This document shows positions 34,945 to 47,424 of a stretch of DNA of 64,000 nt, in pieces (the stretch's first letter is position 1; each line of letters opens with the position of its first letter). The notes under the pieces are model-generated. The model was not told where the DNA came from. It made no database searches and saw nothing but the letters and a program-made list of their open reading frames with translations. The position numbers and the translations under genes were made by a program. The DNA is from Humulus lupulus (Eukaryota > Streptophyta > Magnoliopsida > Rosales > Cannabaceae), in the NCBI RefSeq assembly GCF_963169125.1, contig NC_084798.1, forward strand, positions 197,837,481 to 197,901,480. The letters run 5' to 3'.

Positions 34945-35910
34945 TTCAAACGAGGATGACACATATCTTTGGCACCTTAGACTTGGTCATATAGGTCTAG
35001 ATAGGATAAATCAGTTAACAAAAGATGGACCTTTGAGAGAACTAAGAGCTGGAACTCTTCCGGTTTGTGAATCTTGTCTAGAAGGTAAAATGACCAAACG
35101 TCCTTTCGCAGGGAAAGACAATATAGCCAAAGAACCTTTGGAGCTTGTACACAGCGATGTCTGTGGTCCAATCAATGTACAAGAAAGAGGTGGGTATGAG
35201 TATTTCGTCACTTTTAAGGACGATTACTCAAGATATGGTCATACTTACCTAATGCTTAGGAAATCTGAAACTTTTGGTAAGTTTCAAGAATTCAAAGTTG
35301 AGGCTGAGAAGCAGTTTGGTAAGACTCTAAAGACACTTTGATCTGATCGAGGTGGAGAATATTTGGATTTAGAATTCAAAGATTTCTTGCTGTAGCATGG
35401 TATTCTATCCCAACTCACAACACTAGAAACACCACAACAAAATGGTATTTCGGAAAGAAGAAATAAGACCTTGTTGGACATGGTTAGATCTACGTTAAGC
35501 TACTCTTCACTTACTCTCTCATTATGGGGTTATGCACTTCAAACAGCGACGTGCATTTTGAATGTAGTCCTATCTAAGACCATTAGCAAACTACCTACTG
35601 CAACTGTGGAATGGAAACAAAACTAATTTGCACCATTTTTTCCTTTGGGGCTGTCCTGCTCATGTTCTTAGACCTAAATCAAGGAAACTTGAATCAAGGT
35701 CGGAAGTGTGCATTTTTGTAGGCTACGCTCCAGAAACAAGAGGTGGTTATTTCTATAGTCCCAAGGATCAAAATGTATTTGTTTCAACAAATGCAATCTT
35801 CCTTGAACATGACTATATGAATAACTATAAACCTCGGAGCAAGGTAGTATTGGAGGAACTCACAACAGATAAGATTCCATCACAATCATCTTCATCATTA
35901 AATGATAAAT
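34945..35910 (+). pseudogene. Copia integrase
   Basis: The pre-integrase zinc region WHLRLGHIGLDRINQL...CESCLEGKMTKRPF keeps the HHCC residues. The core has LVHSDVCGPINV (first Asp), then after a TGA at 35339 SDRGGEYLDLEF (second Asp) and PQQNGISERRNKTLLDMVR (Glu), so all three catalytic residues are visible. More stops and a frameshift near 35620 precede CPAHVLRPKSRKLESRSEVC and FVGYAPETRGGYFYSP. Confidence 0.87.
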
Positions 35911-36870
35911 GAAAAATCGAGGAAACCATGATTCCTTGAAAAGAAACCTGGTGCAACATTGTAGTGGGAGGATTGTGAGACAACCTGTTCGCTACGAACA
36001 TGAGGCACATGTCCTTGTTTCTGATACAGACAAGGACGATCCATTAACCTTTAAAGAGGCAGCAAATGATCTTGAAAAAGGAGAAATGGCAAGAAGCCAT
36101 GAACCAAGAAATGGAATATGTCAGGCCCATAAGGTGTAAGTGGATATAGAAGAAGAAGAGTGGTGTAGATGGGAAAGTAGAGACTTTCAAAGCGATGCTT
36201 GTAGCCAAAGGTTACACTCAGAGAGAAGGTGTTGATTATGAAGAAACATTTTCTCCTGTGGCCATGCTCAAATATATTCGTATTCTCTTATCCATAGCGG
36301 CCGCCAATGATTATGAGATATGGAAAATGGACGTCAAGCCAACCTTTCTGAATGGCTATCTTGATGAAAGTATCTTTATGGTACAACGAGAAGAGTTCAT
36401 AAAGAAAGGGGAAGATCAAAAGGTGTGCAAGTTGCTGAAATCTATTTATTGATTAAATCAAGCATCTAGATCTTGGAATATCACTTTAGATGAAACAATT
36501 AAAACATATGGCCTCAAACAGAATATCGACGAAGCATGTGTGTATAAATATATCAAAGGCAAAGTGGTGGTTTTCTTAGTTCTTTACATTGATGACATTT
36601 TTCTCATTGGGAACAATGTAGATACATTGTCAAACGTAAAGAAATGGTTAGTTGAAAAGTTCCAAATGAAAGATTTGGGCGGGACGATCTACGTTCTGGG
36701 AATCCAAATCCTAAGGGATAGGAAGAACAAGCTCTAGGCACTTTCTCAAACTAATTATATAGATAAGGTGCTTGAAAGATTCTCTATGGAGAATTCCAAG
36801 AAATGTTAATTACTGACCAGACATGGAATTGCTCTCTCCAAGGAACAATGTCCCAAAACACCTCAGGAGG
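35911..36870 (+). pseudogene. Copia reverse transcriptase
   Basis: Contains GYTQREGVDYEETFSPVAML, IWKMDVKPTFLNGYLDESIF (first catalytic Asp) and LYIDDIFLIGNNV (the DD pair), then KWLVEKFQMKDLGGTIYVLG. Stops at about 36451 and 36735 and a frame change near 36130 break it. Confidence 0.87.
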
Positions 36871-37568
36871 AAGAGGATATGAGAAAGTATCCCTATGCTT
36901 CAGCAGTTGGGAGTCTGATGTATGCTATGTTGTGTACTAGGGCCGACATATGTTATGTAGTTGGTATTGTAAGTCGTTATCAATCAAATCCTTGTTTAGA
37001 ACACTGGATTGCAGTAAAGAAAATTCTCAAGTATCTTAGGAGAACGAGAGACTATATGCTGGTATATTCAGGGGAGCCAATCCTTACTGGATACACTGAT
37101 TCTAATTTCCAATCAGACAAAGACAATCAAAAATTGACATCTGGGTCAGTGTTCACTCTTGGTGGAGGAGCTGTGGTCTGGAGAAGCATTAAGCAATCCA
37201 GCATAGCTGATTCAACCATGGAAGCTGAATACATAGCTACTTGTGAAGTAGCTAAGGAAGCGGTTTGGTTAAGGAAGTTCTACATTAATCTGGAAGTTAT
37301 TTCAGATATGGATAAGCCACTAATCTTGTACTGTGACAACAGTGGAGCAGTAGCTAATTCCAAAGAACCAACAATCCACAAGAGGGGGAAGCATATAGAA
37401 AGGAAATACCATATGGTAAGAGAGATTGTACACCGAGGTGATGTGACTGTTATGAAGATAACGTCGGAATAGAACCTGGCTAACCCATTAACTAAGACAC
37501 TTCCTGCAAATTTGTTCATGGGTCACGTGCACAATATGAGATTAAGGGAGATGTCTCACTTGCTTTAA
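36871..37568 (+). pseudogene. Copia RNase H
   Basis: A 197-codon open frame has YPYASAVGSLMYAMLCTRAD, GYTDSNFQSDKDNQ (Asp), STMEAEYIATCEVAKEAVWL (Glu) and LYCDNSGAVANSKEPTIHKR (Asp), then HIERKYHMVREIVHRGDVTV. A TAG at 37470 truncates the usual tail, which continues as NLANPLTKTLPANLF toward the polypurine tract. Confidence 0.88.
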
Positions 37569-37569
37569 G

Positions 37570-37583
37570 GCCAAATGGGAGAT
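37570..37583 (+). other. Polypurine tract of the Copia element
   Basis: GCCAAATGGGAGAT directly precedes the TGTTAGG of the 3' LTR, the usual Copia arrangement. Confidence 0.75.
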
Positions 37584-40500
37584 TGTTAGGATTAATGCCC
37601 TAAAAGCATGTAAAGACATTTGATTGGTTTTAAATAAAAGTACAATTTTATTATATTTGAATGTTATAATTATTGTTTGAATTAATTATATAATAATATC
37701 AAGAAAATTCCCTATTCGTTCATGAGAATATGATCTTGTATTAGTATGAGAGAATTAAGATCATATATAATGGATAAAATAGTTAGTAACATATTAAAGT
37801 AAGGAATCTTTAATGAATGGTTACTAGTACGATTTGCTAAGCATACACGATGCAAGTAATCTAGATTCGGATTACAGATGTGGATAGACATCTTAGTAAA
37901 TGTGATGTATATAATAGAGATTATATATGACAGGACCGATGAGAATTAATTATCTGTATAAACTTTTCGTTTGACATAAAAATTTAATTCTTGTCATAAT
38001 AGATGATCATTTGTAGATCGGTCTAAATCCTGAGTATTCATGAACTCCTATTTATGTTTATTGGATCTTTTGATTCACTCATTAAAGACTCTTAGAATAA
38101 TGAGGCTAATGACTTTTGTTTTGGAGATACAATATTATAGATGGCTGGGAACATGAATTACAATATTGGAATCCATGCTTTTAATGCCCCGACTAATTCT
38201 AAGACCTCAAGCCATTAAAAACTACTAAGACATAGCTACTATTTTGGAAGACATGCATAAAATAATAGAAATTTATTTTGAAAATCCAAAATACGGGATT
38301 CCATTGTTATGACATAAAAACATAAAGAAAACTTAAACATTTAATCAATCATTCAAATACTTAATGCGGAAAAATAAATACATAAATTAAAGACTCAGAT
38401 ATATAAACTTCATCCTCGATCTTCCCACAGTCCATCCCCAATACACATGCCAAAGCTGCCATGAATTCATCCCGCCTTCCAAGCTTATTTTCCTGCACCA
38501 TCTAAAATAAAAAGAAATGAGCCTAATTCCCAGCAAGGAATATCTACTAAAACATATTATAAAACATAAGACTAAAAACATATACTATGAAACATGTGAC
38601 ATAAAAACGTAAATCATAAAAACATAGGACTACAATATTAATGGCCATTAACTCATTACCGTAGTATGTGATAAAACCATCTAGGTCCTTTGTCTACTAA
38701 TCGAGGTAGGTTAGATCACAAAATAGTATATGATAAACCATCTAGGTCCTTTGTCTACTAATTGAGGTAGGTTTAATCATAACTCTAATCTACGATAATG
38801 ATATAAAATCTTGGGATTCATTTTCTGTCTAAGCAACTATATTTCCCAAGGGACTACAACATAAAACATATACATACATATATACATATAAACATAACAT
38901 ATCATAACACATACAATCTAACCTATTTTCCTTACCAAAACCGAGATATTGGAGACAAGAACGGAATTGGAAAACTCCTAAAACCAAACAGTAAGAATCA
39001 TAAGTTTCTAAAGAAATGAAAATGAAAAGAAGATCTAAACCATCCAGATAGTAACTTACCGAAAACCTTAAGTTTCAAGAAACTCAAACACCTAACCAAA
39101 AGCCATAATAACAAGTTAGGATTAAGAAGAAAATAAATGAATAAGAAGAACTATAATGAACTAAACCTGAGGATAAAGAATACATTGGATAGACGAGAAC
39201 TTCGATCTACACCTCAATACCGAAATAACACTCTATCTTACTTCCCAAGTGTTTAGAAAAGCTTATATTGAAAAGCTTTTAATCCCAAAACCCTAGTATT
39301 TTCTCTCTAGACTAAACTTAGAAGCTTGGAGGCTCTGAAGAATGCTTGAATGATGAATGCAATGGCTGAGTGAAAGGCCCCATTTATTGAGTTCAAGGAC
39401 TAAAACTAACCCCTTTTAAAAAGAATAAATAAATGAATAATAATTGAATAAATTTGAATTATCTGTTCAACAGATTCCCGGAACTCGGTCAAAAACGTTC
39501 AGGAGAAAATCTACATTGTTGAGGGCTATTTCTAATTCGGTTCCACAAACTTTCAAAAATACCCTAAAAGAGCCGATATATCGCCACCATAGGCGATATA
39601 TCGCCTACCGCTATGTCCCGAGCATTCGTGGTTTCGTTCGTGCGAAGTCAACGTGTTTTCCGTATCAACCTTAGGCGATGTATCAGCCCCTATAGCTGTG
39701 ATATATCGACCTACACTGATATTTTAAACACGTTTTTGCACATTTTTAGCACACTTGAAGTTTGTTAAAACAACTTTGACTGAGTAAAACGTGATCCTAA
39801 CAGCTGCTGGAAGGTTCTAGACCTTCTAGATCTATCCTTTATTAATTTATTCATCTAAAATCCTTAAAACCTTAAATAACATGCATGTGACAAGTATCAC
39901 GTTCTTAATTATTCTATCTAAACCTTAGGTTATAATAAATAATATTTCTAGGATCAACTATATTAATCAAACCTTATGTTAAAATTAATATTTCTAAACT
40001 ATAGGTTAAAATTATAAAATTCATAACTATTTCTATGAGTTTCCAACTAAATCCCGGCTTGAACCAATAACCATAAAAATACTACAATCTTCTACTACTA
40101 CTCTCATCTAGCTAAGTAAAATTTTGAGATGCTACAATGCTTTCCTAATGGATTGAATATTGGTTCCCTTAAGGGTTCATTCTAGAACTGAATAATTATT
40201 GAGCTCAAATCTGTAATTAGATTATAGATTAATTATTCACTAGTGAATTAATGGTACTTAAGGATCAAGAGGTAATTAAAAGGGTAAAACGGTAGTTTTG
40301 ACCAGCTCTAATTAACGAACTAATAAATGGAGGACAAAACTATATATATTAATTACATCAATGGACTACTAGAGAAAACTCTGTAAATATAATTTTATAA
40401 ATACTTAGAGTGCAATTCGATATTTATAGTGGAGTAATCATGGAATTAATAAATAAGATTATTAGATTAAAGAGCTTAATTGATAATCTGGTTTATTGGA

Positions 40501-41579
40501 GCTTTGTATTATAGGTCTATGCTCTCCAGATCATCTCTGTCCTACACTGTCAAGGGTAAGGATGTCAAAAGAAAGATTTATTAAGAGAAATGACTAAATT
40601 GCAATGGAATTAATTTTCCAAGGCAAAGAAATATTTATTTGATAATTATGGGTAATTGAATAATTGTGAATTAATTGAATATATAGTTTTTATTTTGAAA
40701 AACTATAGGTTAAAATTAATATTAATCTTGTTTGGATTAATATAAATAGAGAAAATAATAAATATCTTATTTATAATATGATATTTATTTATTTAATTTA
40801 AAACTGATATTTTAAGATAAAGTTAATTTAAAATTTACTGATATTTATGTTGGAATAAATATTTTGTCTTAAAAGTTGATTAAATAAACAAATGAGAAAA
40901 TTAGGGCAACCCTAATATAAGGTTGGGCGACACACACTGTACAGTACAGTGTGTGGCGCCTAGCATTAGGGTTTTTATCCCTGGGATTTGAATTTTTAGT
41001 TTCAAATAAATTTTTTTAATTAGATATTTAATTATTCTTTTTAAATATGATTTAAATAGATAATTAAATTAAAATATCTAATCAATTTTAATTTTAATTA
41101 TATTTCAATTAAATAAAGATTATTTAATTAGATTAAAAGATCTGTATAAATCTGATATACGTGATATTTAGATAATGATGGATAATCAGACTCTCTCTCT
41201 AAAGCGATAGTTTTCTCTAAACCTGAAAACTATTCTAAACCTTCTCTCTGTCAAAACTCTCTAGATCTCATGTGTTGAGTACATCTAAGGAGTCACATAA
41301 ATCAACCTTTTGAATTCGATGTGCCCACAGACGTCCTTGTGTGTTTGAGGATTGGTCTGGAAGTTCAGAGTGTGAGATCTCAGAACACTGGATAGGAAGA
41401 TCGTTGATTTATACAAAAAGACTCAAGGACACTTGATAGGCTACTAGAGGTAATTCTGGATCTATTTGTATGTGATTTAATATTTACATATGTATATGAT
41501 CGTGGATGGTATTAATATTTATTAAAATTTGTCCATATATTCCGCTGCGTACCTTTGATTTGATCATTTAATACCAATA
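37584..41579 (+). repeat. 3' LTR of the Copia element, interrupted
   Basis: LTR sequence lies at 37584-38179 and 40137-41579, around a solo chromovirus LTR. It begins TGTTAGGATTAATGCCC and ends AATACCAATA (final C changed to T relative to the 5' LTR). It retains the middle segment missing from the 5' copy, which also appears in the inverted pieces at 47425-48690 and 50866-51190. Confidence 0.87.
38180..40136 (-). repeat. Solo chromovirus LTR in the Copia 3' LTR
   Basis: Flanked by a perfect 5-bp duplication ATGCT (38175-38179 and 40137-40141). The terminus reads TTTAATGCCCC where relatives have TGTAATG, a one-base change. It shares the CCATCTAGGTCCTTTGTCTA tandem block (about 38680-38770), a decayed TATA (near 39391, CATTTATTGA) and well-preserved GATATATC dyads (39575-39585 and 39592-39605). 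Confidence 0.88.
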
Positions 41580-41934
41580 TTTGGTAGGGTCCTCCCCAAT
41601 TAGGCCCAAGCACTACTGCCGATGTGTCTCATGTTGCCAAAAATACTCTTCTGAGTACCAAGTCTCCCAATCCAAAGTGTCTGTCTTGAACCCTCTTATT
41701 GAAGTACCTTGTGGTGCGTTGTTGATACACAACATTCTTAAGTTAAGCTTCGTCTCGCTTTTCTTATATTAGGTCTAAGGACTTTTCGAGCTGTGATTGG
41801 TTTGAGTCTTGTGTATATGCTTCACGTATTAGTGTTAGAACCTCGACCTCGAGCCATTTCTTCATCGAACTTATTAGGGTCTTGTTTACAACTTTGACCT
41901 GAACATTTGCTTGTTGTTTCCATAAAAAGTAGCA
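41580..41934 (-). pseudogene. Tat integrase fragment, continuation beyond the Copia element
   Basis: The minus strand reads QANVQVKVVNKTLISSMKKW (equivalent to NGQVEAVNKTLKDTLKKR; the catalytic Glu is Lys here), then a deletion, EAYTQDSNQSQLEKSLDL and YFNKRVQDRHFGLGDLVLRR. The sequence meets 30928 on the other side of the Copia element. Confidence 0.72.
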
Positions 41935-42575
41935 TGATGATGTGGCATAAACATAAAGCACGTGAAAGGGACTTGACAAGTCATTTATAGAAGACTAGCC
42001 GACCCACGACCAACCAGGAGAACAAAACATGTTATCAGACACATGCAGAAGTTATGCGAAGTAGCAGGAAAAGAAGTTGGTTAAAAGACTCGCGACCAGA
42101 ACTGCTCAATGGAATGCAGTTAGCTCAAAATTAGTTAAATGTATAGATATTTGTAGGATATCTGTTATTTCAAATGTAAAGTGTATTATTTACATATTAT
42201 TTTATTTTTACGTGTTGCACAAGTTACGCAAGGCCCATGGCCCATCTTTGTACGTCCACGAGTCTATAAATTGAGATTCAAGGTTTCATTATTCCTTACA
42301 CAGTAATTCTTTACTTTCAGAGAATTCTGAGAGTCCAATGTTGTTATACACGTTCTTGTATCCTCTCTCTTAGCTTGTGAAACTTGGTTGACTATAGTCA
42401 TTTGATCGCATGTTTTAGAAATTTACATAAATAAGAGTACTAAGTGGAGTAGGTCATTACCGATCAACGAGGCCGAACCACTACAAATCTATGTGCCGTT
42501 TATTATTCTTAAGTTCAGTTCTTACTTTTTATCGTTTATTTGACTCAGTGTCGTTGGCCAATTTGTGGATACACA
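41935..42575 (+). repeat. 5' LTR of the plus-strand Tat element
   Basis: It ends GGATACACA directly before the PBS. The start is uncertain among TG dinucleotides at 41935, 41938 and 41941 because no second copy is in the window. A plus-strand TATA (TCTATAAATTGAG, about 42263) is the likely promoter. Confidence 0.65.
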
Positions 42576-42596
42576 TTTTGGTGCTTTCATTGAGAG
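42576..42596 (+). other. Primer binding site of the plus-strand Tat element
   Basis: TTTTGGTGCTTTCATTGAGA directly follows the LTR and matches the site of the nested Tat element except for one base. Confidence 0.65.
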
Positions 42597-43139
42597 CTGA
42601 ATTCAAGAAGATCGAAGTTAAGAATATATTGCTAAGTCTACTAGGAAAATGCAGGGTCAATAGGCTGGTCAGACGTCTGAGAATCCTCAGAACCTACCTC
42701 CTCCACCAGGAGTGACTGAAAAGGAGCCTCAAGTAGAACTGGAAGAAGAAAGCCAAGAATTAGAGGCTGAAACCCTGTGAGCAGCCATGGGCATGTTGCT
42801 GGATAAGTTAGCCACACTGAAGGCTAACCAAGAGAATGTTGCGGAGACTATGATCACGTAGCAAATGGAAATTGACAAAGAAAGGCGAGAGCTCATGATA
42901 GGCAAGCCGGAATGGATCGTTGTTAGAGAGATGCAACGATGGCCTTGGAGGCGACTATATAGTTAGCACAAGGAATTCAACTTGAACAAAACCTTCAATC
43001 GGAGCCACCTCAAAATCCGCAATCCCTTCTAAGACCACGACCTGAGCAACCACAAAATCCTCAACATCTAGAACAACATCGAGCTGCCCAACCTGAAAAA
43101 CAGCCCCAAAATTTTGGTTGATGCAACAAGCAGCGCCAG

Positions 43140-45760
43140 TGTAAGGCCCTACTACCTAAGGACCGTTACGGTGTGCATTTTAACAGTGTTAAACTCGCTA
43201 ATAGAATCATTTGGCCATAGTCGTGTAACTAAGTATGATTAGTGGTTTAGGGTTAAATTTGTTGGTTGAGATAAAACGTTTCACTAAAATTTTATTGTAT
43301 ACATTGGGATCCCAAAAATATAATTTAAAGGTTAACTGCAATAAAAGATTTACAACCAGCCGACCTAAGCGGAAAAATAGGGTTTAACCCTAGTTCCTCT
43401 TTCAACCCTCGGCCGTGGCGGTCGAGCAGCCACATATGTACACATCGTCACCTAAGCTCTCCAACTCAAGGATGGTCCAACTTTCTTTTGCCTTTATCTG
43501 CACCACATAGCACCTGTGAGCCAAAGTCAGCAAGAAAACTTAATATGCTCATGAATAGTAATAACATGTTACTAAAGAATTATAGGCATGCCTAGCAATA
43601 ATAGCCCTATTCATGCATGCAAATAAGTCCAAATAATGATGGTGGATCCTGCCCTCCTATGTGGATGACTATCAAGTCAACCTAATGAGATGAGTGATTA
43701 ACACTTTGAGACTCTGAAAATCATGCTGAGGCATGTAGCCTTAATCAGATGAGTGACTGATGGGTAAGTCACTAACTTAAACCAGATGAGTGATTAACAC
43801 TTGAGATTTGATAATCATGTTGGGGTGTGTAGCCCTAATCAGATGAGATATTAACACTTGAGATTTTGATAATCTTATTGGGGCGTGTAGCCCTAATCAG
43901 ATGAGTGATTAACACTTGAGATTCTGATAATCATAATGGGGCTTGTAGCCCATAGCCATGTGACGATGCAGTCACTTGGGCCTTCTGGCCCAGGCTTTAA
44001 GTAACTAACCATTAGACTAGACAAGCGCTTTTAATTTTCATCGAACTTGAGGTCGGTCAGGAATTAATGCGCATGATGAGTCATTCAATGCTTATGTTGA
44101 TTAGATCTAATCTTTTTGGCTTGCATTAAACACGCTAAAATAATTCTTGAATCTTAAGCCGAACTTGACTAATGAGCCATAGTTTCACAGTTAATACAGA
44201 CACCATTGTCGATTCTGACTAATGAGTCAGTGCCATTCACAAGTAAGCAATGCAACCAGGCATATATCATATGTCAAATATCAAAATGTAGGACATTCAG
44301 CATGCTTACTTAACAATCACTAGCATAATTATGATCATGCACATTTACAGAGACTCAAGCTCTGATCAATGTCATATTCAATATTCATGTTTCTCATGCA
44401 TCACATACTGGGTGCAGTTTTCTTACCTTTGGTTTGAGCGAGAAATAACAAACGAATGACCCTTGAGAACAATCAATCCTTTGATCCCTTAGCATAACCT
44501 AGTCATAACCAAATCTGGAATCCAATTAATGAAATCAACAATAAAAAGTTCTTGACCTAAACCTCACACTCGGAACCTCGAATCATTCTCAAACGGTTAG
44601 TAGATTCAATCCCGAGCCTTAGGAATTGAAACCCCGAGCCAAAAACCCTCAAAAGTGCCCAAAATATGAATCAGGAAAAGCAGGGTAGCGCTACAGTGCT
44701 ACCCCCTAGTGCCTCTGCGCTACAACTAGAGTTGTTTGGCCCTGGGCAGTGCTGTAGTGCCCTCCCTTGGACGCTATAGTGCTAGGACCAGGCTGAAACA
44801 ACCCTGGTTCTTCCTCCTTCGAGTTTACCAATTCCAAGGTTCAAGAATTGATCCCAAACCTCAGCCAAACTCATAAATGAACCCAAATACCCAACATACA
44901 AGTCATATGCACCAAAACCTAATAAACCTTTGCAGAAAACTCCATTGAATTCTCACCATCCAACTCAAAATCCCAACTGAACATCAAAAGGAAAACAGAG
45001 CAGAAAAATAGAGTTTCAATGGCTAGAAACTTACCTCAAGCTCAGAATCACACCCTCTTCAATGGTAGATCATAACCCTAGACCATCAAGGTTCAACTCC
45101 CTAGCTTGGTTCCTCAAAAGGAGCTCAAAAATTCAAAGAGAAAAGAAGGAGAAAATGATGAATGGGAGAAGAAGAACAATGCTCTGTTTTGCTTAGCTTT
45201 GTACAGCCTTCTCAAGTGATATATATTCCTTAGGTGAAAAGACTAAAATACCCCTAGTCTTAAGTAAAACCCTTAACAGCCACCAAGGGCAAAACTGTCA
45301 TTTCTCCTCTAATCCTGCTAATCATAATTAACGTCCTCCAATTCCCGTTATTCCCAATATTCTCAAATGATAATAAATCATATCCCATTACCCTTTAATT
45401 CCCGGCAATGTACTAATCACCAAATTACCCCGAGACTCACCCCGAGCCTCGAAATTAACCTCGTTATGACCAAACCAGATCGTCTCATGCCGAATGGCTC
45501 GAACCAATCCACATTATGATGAGGCCTTATTCAAAATTCACCAACATGCATGAAAATATACAAATATTCCCTCAACATGCCAAATTACCAAAATGCCCTT
45601 ATAATGAAAAATGGACCCATATGCATGCATTTACCATCATATAATAATATAATTCACATAATCATGCATACAATCATTTAATAACATAATAAATAAATTA
45701 TGGCCCTCCTGTCCTCCTAATCAAGATCCTAAATCTTATTAGGAAATTTGGGTCATTACA
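43140..45760 (-). repeat. 2.6-kb solo LTR of a distinct family
   Basis: TGTAAGGCCCTACTACC to GGGTCATTACA on the plus strand, with flanks GCCAG and GTCAG (a 5-bp duplication with one change). I infer minus orientation because the TGCACCA...AGCAAGAAAA block matches CCTGCACCA...CAGCAAGGAAAA of the other solo LTRs. No protein or internal region is seen. It carries a tandem array (43683-43962) and a palindrome-rich block around GTAGCGCTAC (44685-44780). Confidence 0.8.
43683..43962. repeat. Tandem repeat inside the 2.6-kb solo LTR
   Basis: About four imperfect units of roughly 58 bp, each with CAGATGAGTGATTAACACTT, GATAATCAT and GGGGYGTGTAGCCCTAAT; the first unit is more diverged. Confidence 0.85.
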
Positions 45761-47424
45761 GTCAGCCTCCTCGGCCTGGTCGAGTTAGCGAACAACCACC
45801 TCGATAGAATAGGGATGAACAACGTCCCCGAAGTCCAAGGCATCTTGTAACAGACGAACAATTCCTACCTGGGAGAGGACCGGGAAATTTTCCCTCAGGA
45901 AATAGGAGGCAGATCGACTAAAGTTCTGTGGGACCTAGTGACCAACATATACCTCATAGGCCTCCTCTAGTTTATCAAGACGATTTTGGATGAAGAGAAT
46001 GTGATAGTGTGTACAGTAGTTTGCACATTCACATGTCATAGGATAAAGAAGGGCATGATTACAATGAAGGGGATTCCAGATACAACAAAAATCCAAGAAG
46101 AAACGCTAGTCGACCTGATGAGCAAAGGTTTGGGTAGCAAGACCCTCCGCCAATGAATAATCGACCAACAAGTCAAAACGTAGGGGGCAACCAAGGCAGC
46201 CTATTGTCATTGATCAACTAGGAGCATCAGAGGAAAGACAAAGAGAAGAAGACCTAAGGGATATACGAAATAACCGAAGGGAAATGTACGACGGACATAT
46301 CCCTATTGCGGCTGCTCCTGCACCTACAATACCAGCAGCTATTCAGCTCAAATAGATGCTTTGAATCAAGCAGCGTAATAGCTGGTCGACAACAAAAATT
46401 CTCACATAGACTATGATTGGAGGAAAGACACTCCTTTCATTAACAGGATTGTCATGGCTAAAATCCCCAGTAAGTTCAAAATGCATGCGCTACCCAGCTA
46501 TACAGGAAGAGCAGATTTAGTATCTCATGTAAGAAAATTTGAGATATTCGAAGATGCTCGGTGCAGGATTTTCTCTACCACTCTATCTGATGCTTCTCAG
46601 GAGTGGTATTTTAAATTTCCATCGGTGATCATAACTTCATGGGAGATGTTCGTAAAGGAGTTTTACGGACAATTTTATGCTGGTTGCATTCATCCAACAA
46701 AAGCAAATCAACTGGTTGATATAAGGCAAAAGGAAGGAGAGCCTCTCAAAGAGTATATTGAAAGGTTCATGAGAGCAACTGCTCGTGCCAAAATGGTGGG
46801 AGTTGAAGGAAAGATGATGGCCATTAAAACTGGGGTACAACGCCAATCCCCACTATGGAGTAGTTTACAAAAAAATGGAGTCAAAACTACCCAAGAGTTT
46901 TTGGACCGAGCAGACAAATATATCGAGTTGGAGGAGGCTATTGCTAATGAAGGAAAAGCTCGAAATGCTGATCAAAACAAAAAAGAAAAGCCAGAAAAAG
47001 TTGTTAGCGACTCTAGTAAGCCGAAAAACGGTGGTAAGAACAATAATAAAACTGATGAAAAAGGCAAGCACTAAGTCGTCTGCATATGATAATACGTGCC
47101 CTAAATAGAAATGATATGAACCAAGGTTCACCAATTATACGACCCTGGTAGACAGTCGAGCAAAGGTGTACCATGCGAACCACACCACCGTACCTTTTAG
47201 GTAAGCATCACCCATTAAGAAGGACATTTCAAAAAGAGGCCTAACAAAATTTGTCGCTTCCATGATGACTATGGCCACGATACAAATGAATGCAACCAGT
47301 TGAAAGATGAGATTGGGTTTCTGATACGACAAGGACATCTGAGGAGATATATACGAGCAAGGGATAATCTCCAAGAAGGAGCTAATGGAGGCAACGAGCA
47401 GGCGCGTGTATGCCAGCGTTTTAA

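Larger units (their letters stand above)
30924..41584 (+). mobile_element. Ty1/Copia retrotransposon, degenerate
   Basis: LTRs 30929-32214 and 37584-41579 (the latter carrying a solo LTR) flank gag, integrase, RT and RNase H in the Copia order, all on the plus strand. Flanks TTTGA (30924-30928) and TTTGG (41580-41584) fit a 5-bp target duplication with one change. The PBS region and polypurine tract are next to the LTRs. All coding parts contain stops, and the gag-protease junction is deleted. Confidence 0.9.
25571..41934 (-). mobile_element. Second Tat-lineage element, truncated, split by a Copia element
   Basis: 3' LTR (25571-26247), polypurine tract, plus-strand antisense gene (27164-30000), spacer and the C-terminal part of a minus-strand integrase. 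The integrase is cut at about 30928/41580 by the Copia insertion and resumes to about 41934, where the plus-strand Tat LTR begins. The remaining pol, gag and the 5' LTR are absent. The layout is the same as in 1916-17299, but sequence similarity is lower, so this is a different Tat family. Confidence 0.75.
41935..47413 (+). mobile_element. Plus-strand Tat element fragment (LTR, PBS, gag)
   Basis: 5' LTR (to 42575), PBS and gag on the plus strand, with a solo LTR inserted at 43140-45760. The element is cut at about 47413 inside the end of gag by a rearranged block; protease, RT and integrase are not found downstream on this strand. Confidence 0.78.
42651..47413 (+). pseudogene. Gag of the plus-strand Tat element, split by a solo LTR
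   Basis: The likely start at 42651 (MQGQ) meets a stop after four codons. The N-terminal part (to 43139) is Glu- and Pro-rich with more stops and resembles the N-terminus of the 16599 gag. Beyond the solo LTR, 46454-47074 is open and encodes the capsid domain (FKMHALPSYTGRADLVSHVR, FSTTLSDASQEWYFKFP, EFYGQFYAG, RQKEGEPLKEYIERFMR). A shifted frame to 47413 adds FCRFHDDYGHDTNECNQLKD. The similarity to the other gag is high except for a short deletion after HVRKFEI. Confidence 0.85.

Noticed and set aside
43683..43962. Regularly spaced repeats that could suggest a CRISPR-like array
   Set aside because: Units are adjacent, imperfect and inside a plant LTR; no spacers, and the DNA is clearly eukaryotic.
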